Source of the DNA: Malaciobacter marinus
Lineage (GTDB): Bacteria; Campylobacterota; Campylobacteria; Campylobacterales; Arcobacteraceae
NCBI RefSeq assembly: GCF_003544855.1
Contig: NZ_CP032101.1
Span: 2,232,001 to 2,296,000, forward strand
DNA: 64,000 nucleotides
Direction of reading: 5' to 3'
Shown piece by piece: positions 49,156 through 58,786 of this stretch. Within the stretch, counting starts at the first letter, position 1. Each line of letters starts with the position of its first letter. The position numbers and the translations under genes are program-made. The notes beneath the pieces are model-generated. The model saw only the letters and a list, made by a program, of their open reading frames with translations, did no database searches and had not been told where the DNA came from.

Positions 49156-50004
49156 CTATCTAAATAGATATCTTAATATATTCTCTTGCATTTTATTTGC
49201 TTGTGCCATAGCAAACATGCCAGCTTGTACTAAGATATTTAATCTACTAAATTCAGCTGCTTCTTTTGCATAATCAACATCTCGAATAACAGATTCACTT
49301 GCTTTTAGATTTGTTTTTAAAGTTATCATATATCTAACAGAAGACTCTAGTTGATTTTGAGTAGAACCAAATTCAGACCTAAAAGTATTTAATGTAGTTA
49401 GTGAGTTATCAATATCATCAAGCCAATCTCTAGCAACAGTTATATCTAAACTATTTGCTCCTAGATTTTTCAAGGTATCCAATCCTAAACCAATTGTATT
49501 TGATTGTACACCTTTAAGCTCTATTGTATTAGCAGCTTTTTCACCTATTTGAAAAACTTTATCACTGGAAATATCTGTATTTGAGTGATTGTTTTGTAAA
49601 AGATAGTTTCCATTGTAGTTTGTTTGAGAAGCAATATTATCTAATTGTCCTAAAAGTTTTGAAATATCTTTTCTTATAGCTTCTCTTCCTGCATCAGTTG
49701 TAGTATCTGTTGAAGCTTGCATAAGCTTTGTTTTTACAATATCAATAATATTTGATTGTTCAGCCATTGCTTTATCAGCTATTTGGGTCATTGCTATTGC
49801 AGAGTTTGCATTTTCAATACTTTGTTGGACTGAACTTGCTTGTGTTCTTAATTTATCAGCAATTGCAAGTCCAGAGGGATCATCACTTGCACTATTTATT
49901 CTAAGTCCTGTTGATAGTCTTCTTAAAGATTCAGATAAGAGTTTGCTATTATTACTATAGCTTTCATAAGCAATTAAGCCAGCTACATTTGTATATAATC
50001 GCAT
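49156..50004 (-). CDS. Short flagellin
   Basis: This 282-residue flagellin has conserved N-terminal D0/D1 (L-S-T-G-L-R-I-N-S-A-S-D-D-P-S-G-L-A-I-A-D) and C-terminal D1/D0 (E-A-A-E-F-S-R-L-N-I-L-V-Q-A-G), with almost no variable D2/D3 domain. The very end is R-Y-L-F-R, unlike the usual L-L-x. AAGGAG precedes the ATG. It follows the cytochrome c lipoprotein gene by only 27 bases on the same strand, so its promoter must overlap that gene, or the two are co-transcribed. The fla copy (A/B) cannot be told. Confidence 0.9.
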   Translation of the reverse strand: MRLYTNVAGLIAYESYSNNSKLLSESLRRLSTGLRINSASDDPSGLAIADKLRTQASSVQQSIENANSAIAMTQIADKAMAEQSNIIDIVKTKLMQASTDTTTDAGREAIRKDISKLLGQLDNIASQTNYNGNYLLQNNHSNTDISSDKVFQIGEKAANTIELKGVQSNTIGLGLDTLKNLGANSLDITVARDWLDDIDNSLTTLNTFRSEFGSTQNQLESSVRYMITLKTNLKASESVIRDVDYAKEAAEFSRLNILVQAGMFAMAQANKMQENILRYLFR

Positions 50005-50031
50005 AGCAAACTCCTTTTTAAGTTAGTCGTA

Positions 50032-50646
50032 TTATAAAGTAGATATATACTCTGCTAAAGCTTCAATCTCTGTTTCATTTAGTGATAGAACTTGGCTTTT
50101 CATAACACCTTTTAATGCTTTTCCATAAGTATCATTTTTATATCCATTTAATACATCAATAGTTTTTTGTTTATCCCAACCTTGAATAACTTCAGATTTT
50201 CCAAGTGCTTTTATTTCTCCATTTTGTCCATGACATCCAGCACACTTTAAAAATAGTTGTTGTCCTTGATTTGAGCTACTACTTTTCATTATATCATCAA
50301 TACTTTTCTCAATTTTTTCTGTTTTATCTTCTACTTCTTTTTTTACTTGTTTTGTTATTTCATCACTTTTTTTCACAATATCACTTGTTACTTTTGATGC
50401 ATCTTCTCCAACTTCTTTTGATGTTTTTTCTATTATTTCACCTATTTGTTTAGAAGCCTCACCAACTTTATTTGAAATATTAGCACTTGCATCTTTAATC
50501 TTATTTACTAATTCATCATTTGAATTACTTACTTCTTTTTGTGTCTTTTCTACATTTGAAGATGTTGTTTTCTCTTCTTCTGTTTTTTCTTGACAGCCTG
50601 TAAGTAACAAAATCGCCACAAACGAACTAATTAATGCACTTTTCAT
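50032..50646 (-). CDS. Lipoprotein c-type cytochrome with long helical linker
   Basis: This 204-residue protein has a lipobox (L-L-L-T-G-C at 14-19), a long Lys/Glu/Ser-rich coiled-coil-like linker (about 20-125) and a C-terminal class I cytochrome c domain with C-A-G-C-H near residue 137 and an axial Met in V-M-K-S-Q-V. The architecture is that of a membrane-tethered electron shuttle able to reach across the periplasm. The partner oxidase or reductase cannot be read from the context. Confidence 0.82.
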   Translation of the reverse strand: MKSALISSFVAILLLTGCQEKTEEEKTTSSNVEKTQKEVSNSNDELVNKIKDASANISNKVGEASKQIGEIIEKTSKEVGEDASKVTSDIVKKSDEITKQVKKEVEDKTEKIEKSIDDIMKSSSSNQGQQLFLKCAGCHGQNGEIKALGKSEVIQGWDKQKTIDVLNGYKNDTYGKALKGVMKSQVLSLNETEIEALAEYISTL

Positions 50647-50735
50647 AAAATAACCTCTTTTTATAATAATGTTTATATTATCCTATAATTTTATTAAAAT
50701 CAGTTTAAAAACCATTTCTAAAAATTAGTTTAATG

Positions 50736-52937
50736 CTATAAATATTTAAATGTAAAATCATCTTTTACAAAATCAATTTTAACTTCGCCACCTTTTTTAA
50801 GTTTTCCAAATAATATTTCATCTGTTAACTTATCTTTAATTTTCTCACTAATTACTCTATTTAAAGGTCTTGCACCCATAGTTTTATCATATCCTAATAC
50901 TGCAAGTTCTTTTTTAGCTTTTGCACTAATAGTGATTTTAACTTTTTTCTCAACTAATTTTGCCTCTAAATCTTCTATGAATTTACCTGCAATTTTTGCA
51001 ACAATATCTAAACTTAAAGCTTCAAATGTAATAGTAGCATCAAGTCTATTTCTAAACTCAGGTGCAAAAAATTTATTTATTGCTTTATCTTCATTTAGGT
51101 TATCATCTTTAGCAAATCCCATAACATTTGCTTCACTAGAACCTAAGTTTGATGTCATAATTAATATTACATTTTGAAAATCTGCTTTATTTCCATTGTT
51201 ATCTGTCAACTCAGCATTGTCCATAACTTGTAAAAGTACTGACATTAAATCAGGATGAGCTTTTTCAATTTCATCAAGTAAAAGTACACAATGTGGATGT
51301 TTTCTAATTGCTTCTGTTAATAAACCACCATTTTCAAAGCCAACATACCCAGCAGGTGCACCAATAAGTCTAGAAATTGTATGAGCTTCCATATACTCAC
51401 TCATATCGAATCTTTCAAAATGAATTCCTAATTGATTTGATAATTCACGGGCAACTTCTGTTTTACCAACACCTGTTGGACCTGTAAATAAGAAGTTTCC
51501 AATAGGTTTTTTATCAAGCCCTAAACCAGCTTTATTTCTTTTTATTGATTTTACAATTGAAGAAACTGCATTATTTTGACCAAATACTCTTTTTTGCATA
51601 TTTTTTTCTAAAGATTTAAGTAACGATAAATCAGATTTAGTTGCTGATTTTGGAGGGATATGCGCCATTTTTGCAATAGTATTTTCAATATCTTCTTTTG
51701 TTATATTTGAAGCTTTTTTTGCTTTTTCTTTTTGTATTTTTTTAAGTGAACCTACCTCATCAATTACGTCAATAGCACTATCAGGTAAAAATCTATCATT
51801 TATAAACTTTTTACTTAACTCAACTGCTAATTCTATTGAAGGTTTACTATATTTCACCCCATGAAACTCTTCATATTTTGATTTTAATCCCTCTAAGATT
51901 ATTACAGCATCTTCGATTGAAGGCTCATTTATATCAACTTTTGCAAATCTTCTACTTAGTGCTTTATCTTTTGAAAAATCATTTCTAAACTCAGCAAAAG
52001 TTGTAGCTCCAATACATCTTAGTTTTCCATTTGCAAGCATTGGTTTTAAGATATTTGATGCATCCATAGCACTTCCACCAACACTTCCAGCTCCAACAAT
52101 AGTATGAATTTCATCTATAAATAAAACTGCATTATCTATTTGTGAAATCTCTTTTAATAGTGATTTTAATTTCTTTTCAAAATCACCTCTATATTTAGTT
52201 CCTGCAAGTAATGAACCCAAATCAAGTGAATATAACTTTGCTTTATCTAGGCTTGATGGTACATTTTCATTTGCAATTTCAAGGGCAAGTCCCTCTGCAA
52301 TTGCAGTTTTACCAACACCTGGTTCTCCAACTAATATAGGATTGTTTTTCTTTCTTCTACTTAAAACTTGAACAACTCTTGAAATCTCATTTTCTCTTCC
52401 AATTACTGGGTCAATCTCACCTTTTTTTGCAAGAGCTACTAATTCAACACTATTTTTTTCAAGTACACTTGAAGAAGATTTTTCATCACTTGTTTCTTCT
52501 AAATCATCTATTGAACTATTGTGTGAAATCTCTTCTAATATATCAACTTTTTGAACACCATTTGATTTTAAAAGATATGATGAGTATGAATTTTCATCTT
52601 TTATTATTGAAACAAACATATCCTCAACTCCAGCATCTCTTTTGCCACTTGCTTGAGTGTGTGCAACCATATACTCTATTGTTTGACTCAAACTTATACT
52701 CTCTATTGGTTCATCTTCAATATTCTCTGGTAATACAGGTGTATTTTCATCTATGTATTTTTTTGTTTTTTCAAACAAATCATCTGTATTTAATCCTAAA
52801 TTTGTCAATAAGTTCTCAATAACCTCATCATGTAAAGTCATTAAAAAAATATGTTCCAATGTCAAATATTCATGCCTACTAGTTTTTGCATAGCTTACAG
52901 CTTGTGCAAATATGCTTCTTAATTCATTGCTAATCAT
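50736..52937 (-). CDS. clpA: ClpA, ATPase of the ClpAP protease
   Basis: This 733-residue protein has the N-domain (1-145), AAA-1 (G-E-P-G-V-G-K-T; L-F-I-D-E-I-H) and AAA-2 (G-P-T-G-V-G-K-T; L-L-L-D-E-I-E-K-A). The likely ClpP-contact loop reads V-M-G-F where E. coli has S-I-G-L. It unfolds ClpS-delivered N-degron substrates. It begins nine bases after clpS. Confidence 0.95.
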   Translation of the reverse strand: MISNELRSIFAQAVSYAKTSRHEYLTLEHIFLMTLHDEVIENLLTNLGLNTDDLFEKTKKYIDENTPVLPENIEDEPIESISLSQTIEYMVAHTQASGKRDAGVEDMFVSIIKDENSYSSYLLKSNGVQKVDILEEISHNSSIDDLEETSDEKSSSSVLEKNSVELVALAKKGEIDPVIGRENEISRVVQVLSRRKKNNPILVGEPGVGKTAIAEGLALEIANENVPSSLDKAKLYSLDLGSLLAGTKYRGDFEKKLKSLLKEISQIDNAVLFIDEIHTIVGAGSVGGSAMDASNILKPMLANGKLRCIGATTFAEFRNDFSKDKALSRRFAKVDINEPSIEDAVIILEGLKSKYEEFHGVKYSKPSIELAVELSKKFINDRFLPDSAIDVIDEVGSLKKIQKEKAKKASNITKEDIENTIAKMAHIPPKSATKSDLSLLKSLEKNMQKRVFGQNNAVSSIVKSIKRNKAGLGLDKKPIGNFLFTGPTGVGKTEVARELSNQLGIHFERFDMSEYMEAHTISRLIGAPAGYVGFENGGLLTEAIRKHPHCVLLLDEIEKAHPDLMSVLLQVMDNAELTDNNGNKADFQNVILIMTSNLGSSEANVMGFAKDDNLNEDKAINKFFAPEFRNRLDATITFEALSLDIVAKIAGKFIEDLEAKLVEKKVKITISAKAKKELAVLGYDKTMGARPLNRVISEKIKDKLTDEILFGKLKKGGEVKIDFVKDDFTFKYL

Positions 52938-52946
52938 AATAAATTC

Positions 52947-53246
52947 CTATTCTTTTTCCATTAAAGCTTTTAAAGGAAAGCCCTTTTCTCTTGCCATTTT
53001 GGTAACTTGTGCAACTTTTGTAGCAGCAATTTCATGGGTATAAACTCCACATAAAGCTTTTCCTTTATTATGTATAGTTAACATAATTTGTGCTGCTTCT
53101 TCTTGACCTTTTCTAAAAACTTTTACTAAAACATCTATTACAAAATCCATTGTAGAGTAATCATCATTTAATAAAAATACTTTATACTTCTTTGGTTCTT
53201 CCAATTGTATATCATTATCTAACTCTACTTCAAATTCATTAGCCAC
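52947..53246 (-). CDS. clpS: ClpS, N-degron adaptor
   Basis: This 99-residue protein has the ClpS core ([26 protein letters not shown]), including the residues that bind N-terminal Leu, Phe, Tyr and Trp. It forms an operon with clpA. Confidence 0.96.
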   Translation of the reverse strand: MANEFEVELDNDIQLEEPKKYKVFLLNDDYSTMDFVIDVLVKVFRKGQEEAAQIMLTIHNKGKALCGVYTHEIAATKVAQVTKMAREKGFPLKALMEKE

Positions 53247-53306
53247 TTCAAACCTTTTTTCGATAAAATATTAAATATAAAATATTATACCAAAAAAGAA
53301 ATTACA

Positions 53307-53939
53307 ATGATAAAAGATAAAAATTACTATTTAAATAAAAGTTTATTTATAAGTGCAACAAATACAGATGTAGGGAAAACTTATGCATGTAAAAAATTTG
53401 CAAAGTTTTTAAGCAGTTTAGGTCTAAAGGTAGGATACTTCAAACCTTTTGAAACAGGGGTAAAAGATAAACCTCTTGATGGTAGTGCTATGCTTGAGTT
53501 AGTAAAAAGCTTAAATAATGAGTTTAATTTTGATATTAATGATGTGGTTCCATATCAGTTCGAACTTCCAGCAGCCCCATATGTAGCAAAAAAAGATGTT
53601 GTTCTTGATTTTGATTTTTTAATAAAAAAGAAAAAAGAGCTAGAACAAAAGTGTGATGTACTTATAATTGAAGGAGCAGGTGGACTTATGGTTCCAATTG
53701 ATAAAGATATTTTTATAATTGATTTAATAAAGAAGTTTCAAGCCCATGCAATACTTATAACTCCTAGTAAACTTGGATGTATCAATGATACTTTATTAAG
53801 TATAAATGCTTTAAAACAAAAAAATATAGATTTTGATTTTTACATAAATTTATATGAAGATAAAGATAGTTTCAATGAAGTCTCTTTACCATTTTTAAAA
53901 GAGTATTTTCCTAAGTTAAACTATCTAATGGAAGTTTAA
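53307..53939 (+). CDS. bioD: Dethiobiotin synthetase
   Basis: This 210-residue protein has the P-loop (S-A-T-N-T-D-V-G-K-T-Y), the K-P-F-E-T-G motif and E-G-A-G-G-L-M-V-P, all typical of BioD. It makes dethiobiotin from DAPA, CO2 and ATP. It is divergent from clpS and overlaps the 3' end of the convergent kinase gene by 29 bases. No other bio gene is in the window. Confidence 0.93.
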   Translation: MIKDKNYYLNKSLFISATNTDVGKTYACKKFAKFLSSLGLKVGYFKPFETGVKDKPLDGSAMLELVKSLNNEFNFDINDVVPYQFELPAAPYVAKKDVVLDFDFLIKKKKELEQKCDVLIIEGAGGLMVPIDKDIFIIDLIKKFQAHAILITPSKLGCINDTLLSINALKQKNIDFDFYINLYEDKDSFNEVSLPFLKEYFPKLNYLMEV

Positions 53940-55890
53940 TTTCAAAACAAGCACCAAGATACTCTTTTTCTTTGTGCTTGAAGTTTTTATTTTTGACTTT
54001 AATTGTTCCATTTAGATGTTTTACAATTATTTCTCTTGTCATATAAAGACCTATTCCTGTCCCTTGACTTTGGTGTTTTGTAGTGAAATATGGTTCAAAA
54101 ATTTTATCCATAATTTTTTCATCTATTCCACCACCATTATCTTGAATAGTTATAAATACAAAACTACCTTTTATAAAATTTTTCATAATAATCAATCTGT
54201 TTTTAGAACTATTTTGAGTTAAAGCATCTTTTGCATTTGTCAAAATATTTAATATACTTTGTGTTAATTCATTTTGTATTGTATTTAGCTCTACATCTTC
54301 AAATTCATAAACTACTTCTATAAAATTATTTTTAAAAGCTGAATTCATTATATTTATATCTTTTTTTATAAGTTTTACTAAAGAGAATTTCTCTTTTTCT
54401 TTAGTAGGTTTAAAAAAACTTCTAAAATCTTCAATAGTATGAGATAAATATTGTGTAGTATCAACTATAATTTCCAAATCTTTTTTTAACTCTTCTTTGC
54501 TTGCAAGTTCATAATCAATCTTTATTGACATTCCACTTGCTGCTGTACTTATTGTACTTAAAGGTTGTCTCCATTGATGAGCTATATTTCCTATCATTTC
54601 ACCCATTGATGCCATTTTTGATTGATTAAATAACATCTGGTCTTTTTTTCTATTTTTTAAAACCTCTTCATCAACCTTATCTTTTAGTCTCATATTTAGT
54701 TTTTCTAATTCTTCTGTTTTCTCATTTACTTTGCTTTCTAGTGTTGCATTCATATTTTTTAAAGCACATTTTTGACTTTCAATATTTGTTTTATATTTTT
54801 TAAAAATCATTTCAATTTTTTTTGAAAGAAGCAATGTTAAAAGTGAACCAAATAAAATCACTAAAAAAGCTATTTTTATACTATTGTTTAAAAACTTATC
54901 TTCTTCATTTTTTTTAGTACCTAAAACATCAATTATGCTATTTTCTAAATTTCTTAAATCAATACTTGTTAAAATAACCCAATTCCAATCTTTTATTAAT
55001 TTATACGCAATTAATTTTTCATAATTCTTTGTCCAATAAAAATTAATCTTTTCAAAATCTTTTAAATTAAACTTTCTTTCTATATGTAACTTTAAATCAG
55101 TAAGAACAAAATTTTCTAATTTTGTTCTTGTTATATTTTTCAAATCTTTATTATATATTACAATTGTTTGTTTTGAACTATTTTTTATAAACTCTACTCT
55201 ATTAACAACTTCTTCTTTTATTTGCTTGTCAATGTCACTTTTATATTTACCATATCCTACAAACCAATTAAAAGGTTCAAATTTTTTTATATAAGAAATT
55301 TTTTCGTATTTTATTGAAGAGTTTGGCTTTTTAAAAAGATATTGAATAAAGCCCTCATTTAATTTACGAAAAGTTTTTCTATACTTTTGTAAAAAATTTT
55401 GATGTTCTTTACTTTCAATATCTATTATATTTTGATGTTCAAGTTTTTTGTTTATTGGATATAAATAAGGAATAATAGTTTTTTTTCTATCTTCTAAAAC
55501 AAAATAATATGTATCATTTTCAAATCTAATTTGTGTTAAACTTTGTATTAAATCTTTTTTAATTTCTTTATTTGAGGCTATTCCTGTATATGTATTATAT
55601 TTATTTAAAATAATATCATAAGCCATTTCTACTCTTTTTTTTATTTTTTCATTCATAATTTGTTTTTGAGTAGTTTTTTTATACTTAATATAATCATCCA
55701 TAGTAGTTAATTTTTGAGATAGTTTGTTTTTTTCTTCAAGTATAAGTTTTTCTTTCAATCTTGAAATATCTTCATTGAATTTTTTTTCTGTACTTCGCAC
55801 TTGTGTATAAGTAACTAAAGTTGTTAATAATATAATTAATATAATTGGAGTAAATATTATTAATTTAGATAAGTTTTTTTCTTGGAACAT
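53911..55890 (-). CDS. Cache-type membrane sensor histidine kinase
   Basis: This 659-residue kinase has membrane helices at about 11-27 and 345-362 enclosing a long periplasmic region. The latter looks like one or two Cache domains (Y-T-G-I-A-S-N-K-E; F-N-W-F-V-G-Y-G-K-Y; W-N-W-V-I-L-T-S-I). A coiled coil follows, then a HisKA-type helix with His438 (A-H-Q-W-R-Q-P-L) and a HATPase domain (D-N-G-G-G-I; F-E-P-Y-F-T-T-K; G-T-G-I-G-L-Y). It is close in its kinase core to the kinase at 10799. No regulator is adjacent. It probably senses a small periplasmic ligand. Confidence 0.88.
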   Translation of the reverse strand: MFQEKNLSKLIIFTPIILIILLTTLVTYTQVRSTEKKFNEDISRLKEKLILEEKNKLSQKLTTMDDYIKYKKTTQKQIMNEKIKKRVEMAYDIILNKYNTYTGIASNKEIKKDLIQSLTQIRFENDTYYFVLEDRKKTIIPYLYPINKKLEHQNIIDIESKEHQNFLQKYRKTFRKLNEGFIQYLFKKPNSSIKYEKISYIKKFEPFNWFVGYGKYKSDIDKQIKEEVVNRVEFIKNSSKQTIVIYNKDLKNITRTKLENFVLTDLKLHIERKFNLKDFEKINFYWTKNYEKLIAYKLIKDWNWVILTSIDLRNLENSIIDVLGTKKNEEDKFLNNSIKIAFLVILFGSLLTLLLSKKIEMIFKKYKTNIESQKCALKNMNATLESKVNEKTEELEKLNMRLKDKVDEEVLKNRKKDQMLFNQSKMASMGEMIGNIAHQWRQPLSTISTAASGMSIKIDYELASKEELKKDLEIIVDTTQYLSHTIEDFRSFFKPTKEKEKFSLVKLIKKDINIMNSAFKNNFIEVVYEFEDVELNTIQNELTQSILNILTNAKDALTQNSSKNRLIIMKNFIKGSFVFITIQDNGGGIDEKIMDKIFEPYFTTKHQSQGTGIGLYMTREIIVKHLNGTIKVKNKNFKHKEKEYLGACFEIKLPLDSLT

Positions 55891-55908
55891 AATAAAAAAA
55901 GTGCTTAG

Positions 55909-57090
55909 TTATAGCCATTGTAAAACCTTTTTATAGTAAAAAGCAACTAAAATAAAAACTGATGAAATAATATAAGTAATTATATCAAGAGAAGTTAAAC
56001 TTGCCATTAAACCTATAAAAATTGTCGTAACAACATTTGAAAGCATAAAAACCATATCATTATATGAAATAACTCTTCCTAGATATTTTTCTTCGCAATT
56101 TTCTTGCAAAAGTGCATATGTATATGACCAAATAACTGTTGTAAAAAATCCAGTAAAAAAAAGTCCTATAAGAGCATAATAAAAATTAAATTGAAAGGTA
56201 GCCCATAAAGCAATAGCAAGACCTTGAAATATTAAAATATAAAAAAATGTATTCTTATTTGCAAATCGTCCTAAAAAATATGGTCCAATCATCAAAGCAA
56301 ATGCTCTTATTGCATTTGAAATTCCAATAGATAAGGGTACAGCAATTACATATTTGTACTCATTTTTTGCAAGTAAGGTTACAAGTGCATCAAAAGATGT
56401 TAATCCTACACTTGCATGCAAAAGTATCAAATGAACTAAAATTTTATTACTTTTTATATATATAAATCCATCTTTTATTATTGTAAAAAATTTATCTGTA
56501 ATCATTGAGTCTTTAATAACAAAATTTATCTTTGCAAAAACAACAATAGCTAATAAAAAGAATAAAGAATCAATTATTATAGCAGGTTTTGCACCAATAT
56601 AATTAACAACAACTCCACTTACAGCCATTCCAAATGCATAACAAAAAGACCAAATTATTGAGTGTATTTCATTTGCTTTTTGTAAAGCAGGACCTTTGAC
56701 AAGTTTTGCAAGAAGTGACATTTCTGTTGAAAAAAACATAGAAGCACTACTCATTCTAATAAAAATAAAAATAAGCAAAAGCCAAATTTGTTCTTTACTA
56801 TCAATTAATAAAAAACTCAATGTCATTAAAAACTCAATCATAAGCAAAAATAACATCAAAGGTTTTATTTTAAACCTATCAATTATGGCTCCTGAAAATG
56901 GTGCAATTAATACAGCTGGAAGAAAATGCATAGCAGTAACCACTGAGATTGCCAAAGCTGATGAACCAAAGTTCACAAGCATTGTATAAATTGCTACATT
57001 TGAAAACCATGCACCAAAATAAGATATAAATTGAACAAGAGATAAATCTCTTATTACTTTGTGTTCTTTAAAAAGTTTACGGTAATTCAA
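55909..57090 (-). CDS. MFS transporter, EntS-like group
   Basis: This 393-residue protein has twelve membrane helices and an MFS motif (P-F-S-G-A-I-I-D-R-F) between helices 2 and 3. The start (V-I-R-D-L-S-L-V-Q-F-I-S-Y-F-G-A-W-F) resembles the MFS_3/enterobactin exporter-like group. It overlaps the upstream molybdoenzyme gene by 14 bases. The substrate is unknown. Confidence 0.85.
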   Translation of the reverse strand: MNYRKLFKEHKVIRDLSLVQFISYFGAWFSNVAIYTMLVNFGSSALAISVVTAMHFLPAVLIAPFSGAIIDRFKIKPLMLFLLMIEFLMTLSFLLIDSKEQIWLLLIFIFIRMSSASMFFSTEMSLLAKLVKGPALQKANEIHSIIWSFCYAFGMAVSGVVVNYIGAKPAIIIDSLFFLLAIVVFAKINFVIKDSMITDKFFTIIKDGFIYIKSNKILVHLILLHASVGLTSFDALVTLLAKNEYKYVIAVPLSIGISNAIRAFALMIGPYFLGRFANKNTFFYILIFQGLAIALWATFQFNFYYALIGLFFTGFFTTVIWSYTYALLQENCEEKYLGRVISYNDMVFMLSNVVTTIFIGLMASLTSLDIITYIISSVFILVAFYYKKVLQWL

Positions 57091-58786
57091 TAGATACTAA
57101 GACCTCTTGATACATAGCACTATGAGATGTCTCATCGCTTTTATATGGAGTTAAATAGTTTGCCTTTTTATTTCCTGCATAACATAAAACACAATTAGGT
57201 TTTACATCTTGTGTTAATTTAACTTCAAAACTTGCTTCTCCATATTTTGAACGAAGTTTAACTTTGCTCCCATCTTTTAGGTTTGTTTTGGGATTCAAAT
57301 ATAAATAATTATCAATTTTAAAAGATGAATTAAGACTTCTTTTTTGTTTTGCTGTTATAAAATAGTATTCATTTTCTAATTTTTGTTCATACAAATGCTC
57401 AATTTCTATATCATCAATAAACTCAAAATTATCAAATACATACTCTTTTGCTTTTGAACTCTTATAATAATCTAAAACTTCTTTTTCATCTTTTAAACCA
57501 TCAAAATTAAAAGTTTCATATAAATATTTTGTTAAGTCATATTCACTAATGGTATCTTTTGATGGTTCATTGATTTTATTTGAAACAGATTTATATTGGT
57601 GACCATATGAAAGTCTAATATCCTCTTTTTCTAAAAAAGAACAAGATGGTATTATCAAATCTGCATATTCACATGTGTCATTATAAGTTGTTCCCATAAA
57701 AACAACAAAACTATTTTTTAAACCATTGATAACTCTTTTTGTATTAGGAGCGCTTACAACGGGATTTGCACCTTGAATAAATACAAACTCGTATTCTGCA
57801 AAGTCAACTTCACTCACATCTTCTTTTATTAAACTATTTGTTGTATCAAATTGACTTTCATAGCCATATGTAGAGTTACTTAAATACCAAACTCCACTAT
57901 GATGTGAGCTATTATGAAGTCCTAAAAAAGCTGCAAAAGAATCAATACATCTTGTAATATTTGCTCCTTCATAATACTTTTGAACTCCAAGTCCCAAGAC
58001 TAATGCAACTTTTTTATTTTCTATAATTTCAAAAAATCTATTAATATCATCTAAACTAACGCCAGTTGCTTCTTCATAAGATATTATGGGTCTGCTTTTT
58101 GCTAAATCAAAAAAATCTTCACTTGTGTCAAATTTTTCACAAAACTCATCATCTTCCATATCTTGCATATAAGCAAATCTTGTAAGAAGCAATGCAAGTT
58201 CATAATCAGTCTTTGGATTTAAAGATAAGTGCAATTCTGATCTTTTTGCAATATGTGTTTTTATTGGATCTATTGTTATAAATGTTTTATCTTTTACTAA
58301 CTCATACATATGGGAAGAAGTAACAGAAAAATTTCTCCCCCACACAATAATAACATCAGCTTCAAGTAGTTTTTCAATTGGAGGGTTTACAACTTCACCT
58401 CTTGTGGCTTTAATACCAAAACCTCCACCACCATCACATAAACTTCCTTGAGTTAAAGTAGAACCATATTTAGCAAAAAAACTTTTTAAGCTACTTTGCA
58501 TAACACCTAAATTTCCACTTCCTTTATAAAATAAACTATTATTTGCATTAACATTTTTAAGTTTTTCTACTAAGATATTTAAAGATTCTTCTAATGTAAT
58601 TTTTCTATTATTATAAAGAGGTGTTTGTAAATAATCAGCTTTTAGGCATGCAATAAAATTAGAACATAACTTTCCATCAGTTGGAAAATGTCCTTTGTTC
58701 CCTCTAATTTTACCATCAACTACAATAGCTTCACATGTATCATAGCAATCAAGTGGGCATGCGATTGTTTTATTATTTGAATTCAA
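57077..58786 (-). CDS. Molybdopterin oxidoreductase (formate-dehydrogenase/assimilatory type)
   Basis: This 569-residue cytosolic protein has an N-terminal C-P-L-D-C-Y-D-T-C and a later Cys (K-L-C-S-N-F) for a 4Fe-4S cluster, and a molybdopterin body with S-L-C-D-G-G-G-G where the Mo ligand is expected. It has no Tat signal. At about 570 residues it is short for the family but ends in a complete-looking molydopterin-binding C-terminal domain (V-L-C-Y-A-G-N-K-K-A-N-Y-L). The substrate is unknown. It overlaps both the adaptor-like gene upstream and the MFS gene downstream. Confidence 0.82.
   Translation of the reverse strand: MNSNNKTIACPLDCYDTCEAIVVDGKIRGNKGHFPTDGKLCSNFIACLKADYLQTPLYNNRKITLEESLNILVEKLKNVNANNSLFYKGSGNLGVMQSSLKSFFAKYGSTLTQGSLCDGGGGFGIKATRGEVVNPPIEKLLEADVIIVWGRNFSVTSSHMYELVKDKTFITIDPIKTHIAKRSELHLSLNPKTDYELALLLTRFAYMQDMEDDEFCEKFDTSEDFFDLAKSRPIISYEEATGVSLDDINRFFEIIENKKVALVLGLGVQKYYEGANITRCIDSFAAFLGLHNSSHHSGVWYLSNSTYGYESQFDTTNSLIKEDVSEVDFAEYEFVFIQGANPVVSAPNTKRVINGLKNSFVVFMGTTYNDTCEYADLIIPSCSFLEKEDIRLSYGHQYKSVSNKINEPSKDTISEYDLTKYLYETFNFDGLKDEKEVLDYYKSSKAKEYVFDNFEFIDDIEIEHLYEQKLENEYYFITAKQKRSLNSSFKIDNYLYLNPKTNLKDGSKVKLRSKYGEASFEVKLTQDVKPNCVLCYAGNKKANYLTPYKSDETSHSAMYQEVLVSIELP

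Noticed and set aside
53911-53939. Frameshift or assembly error at the 29-base tail overlap of bioD and the kinase gene
   Set aside because: Both C-termini look complete and the overlap is convergent, which is common in compact genomes.
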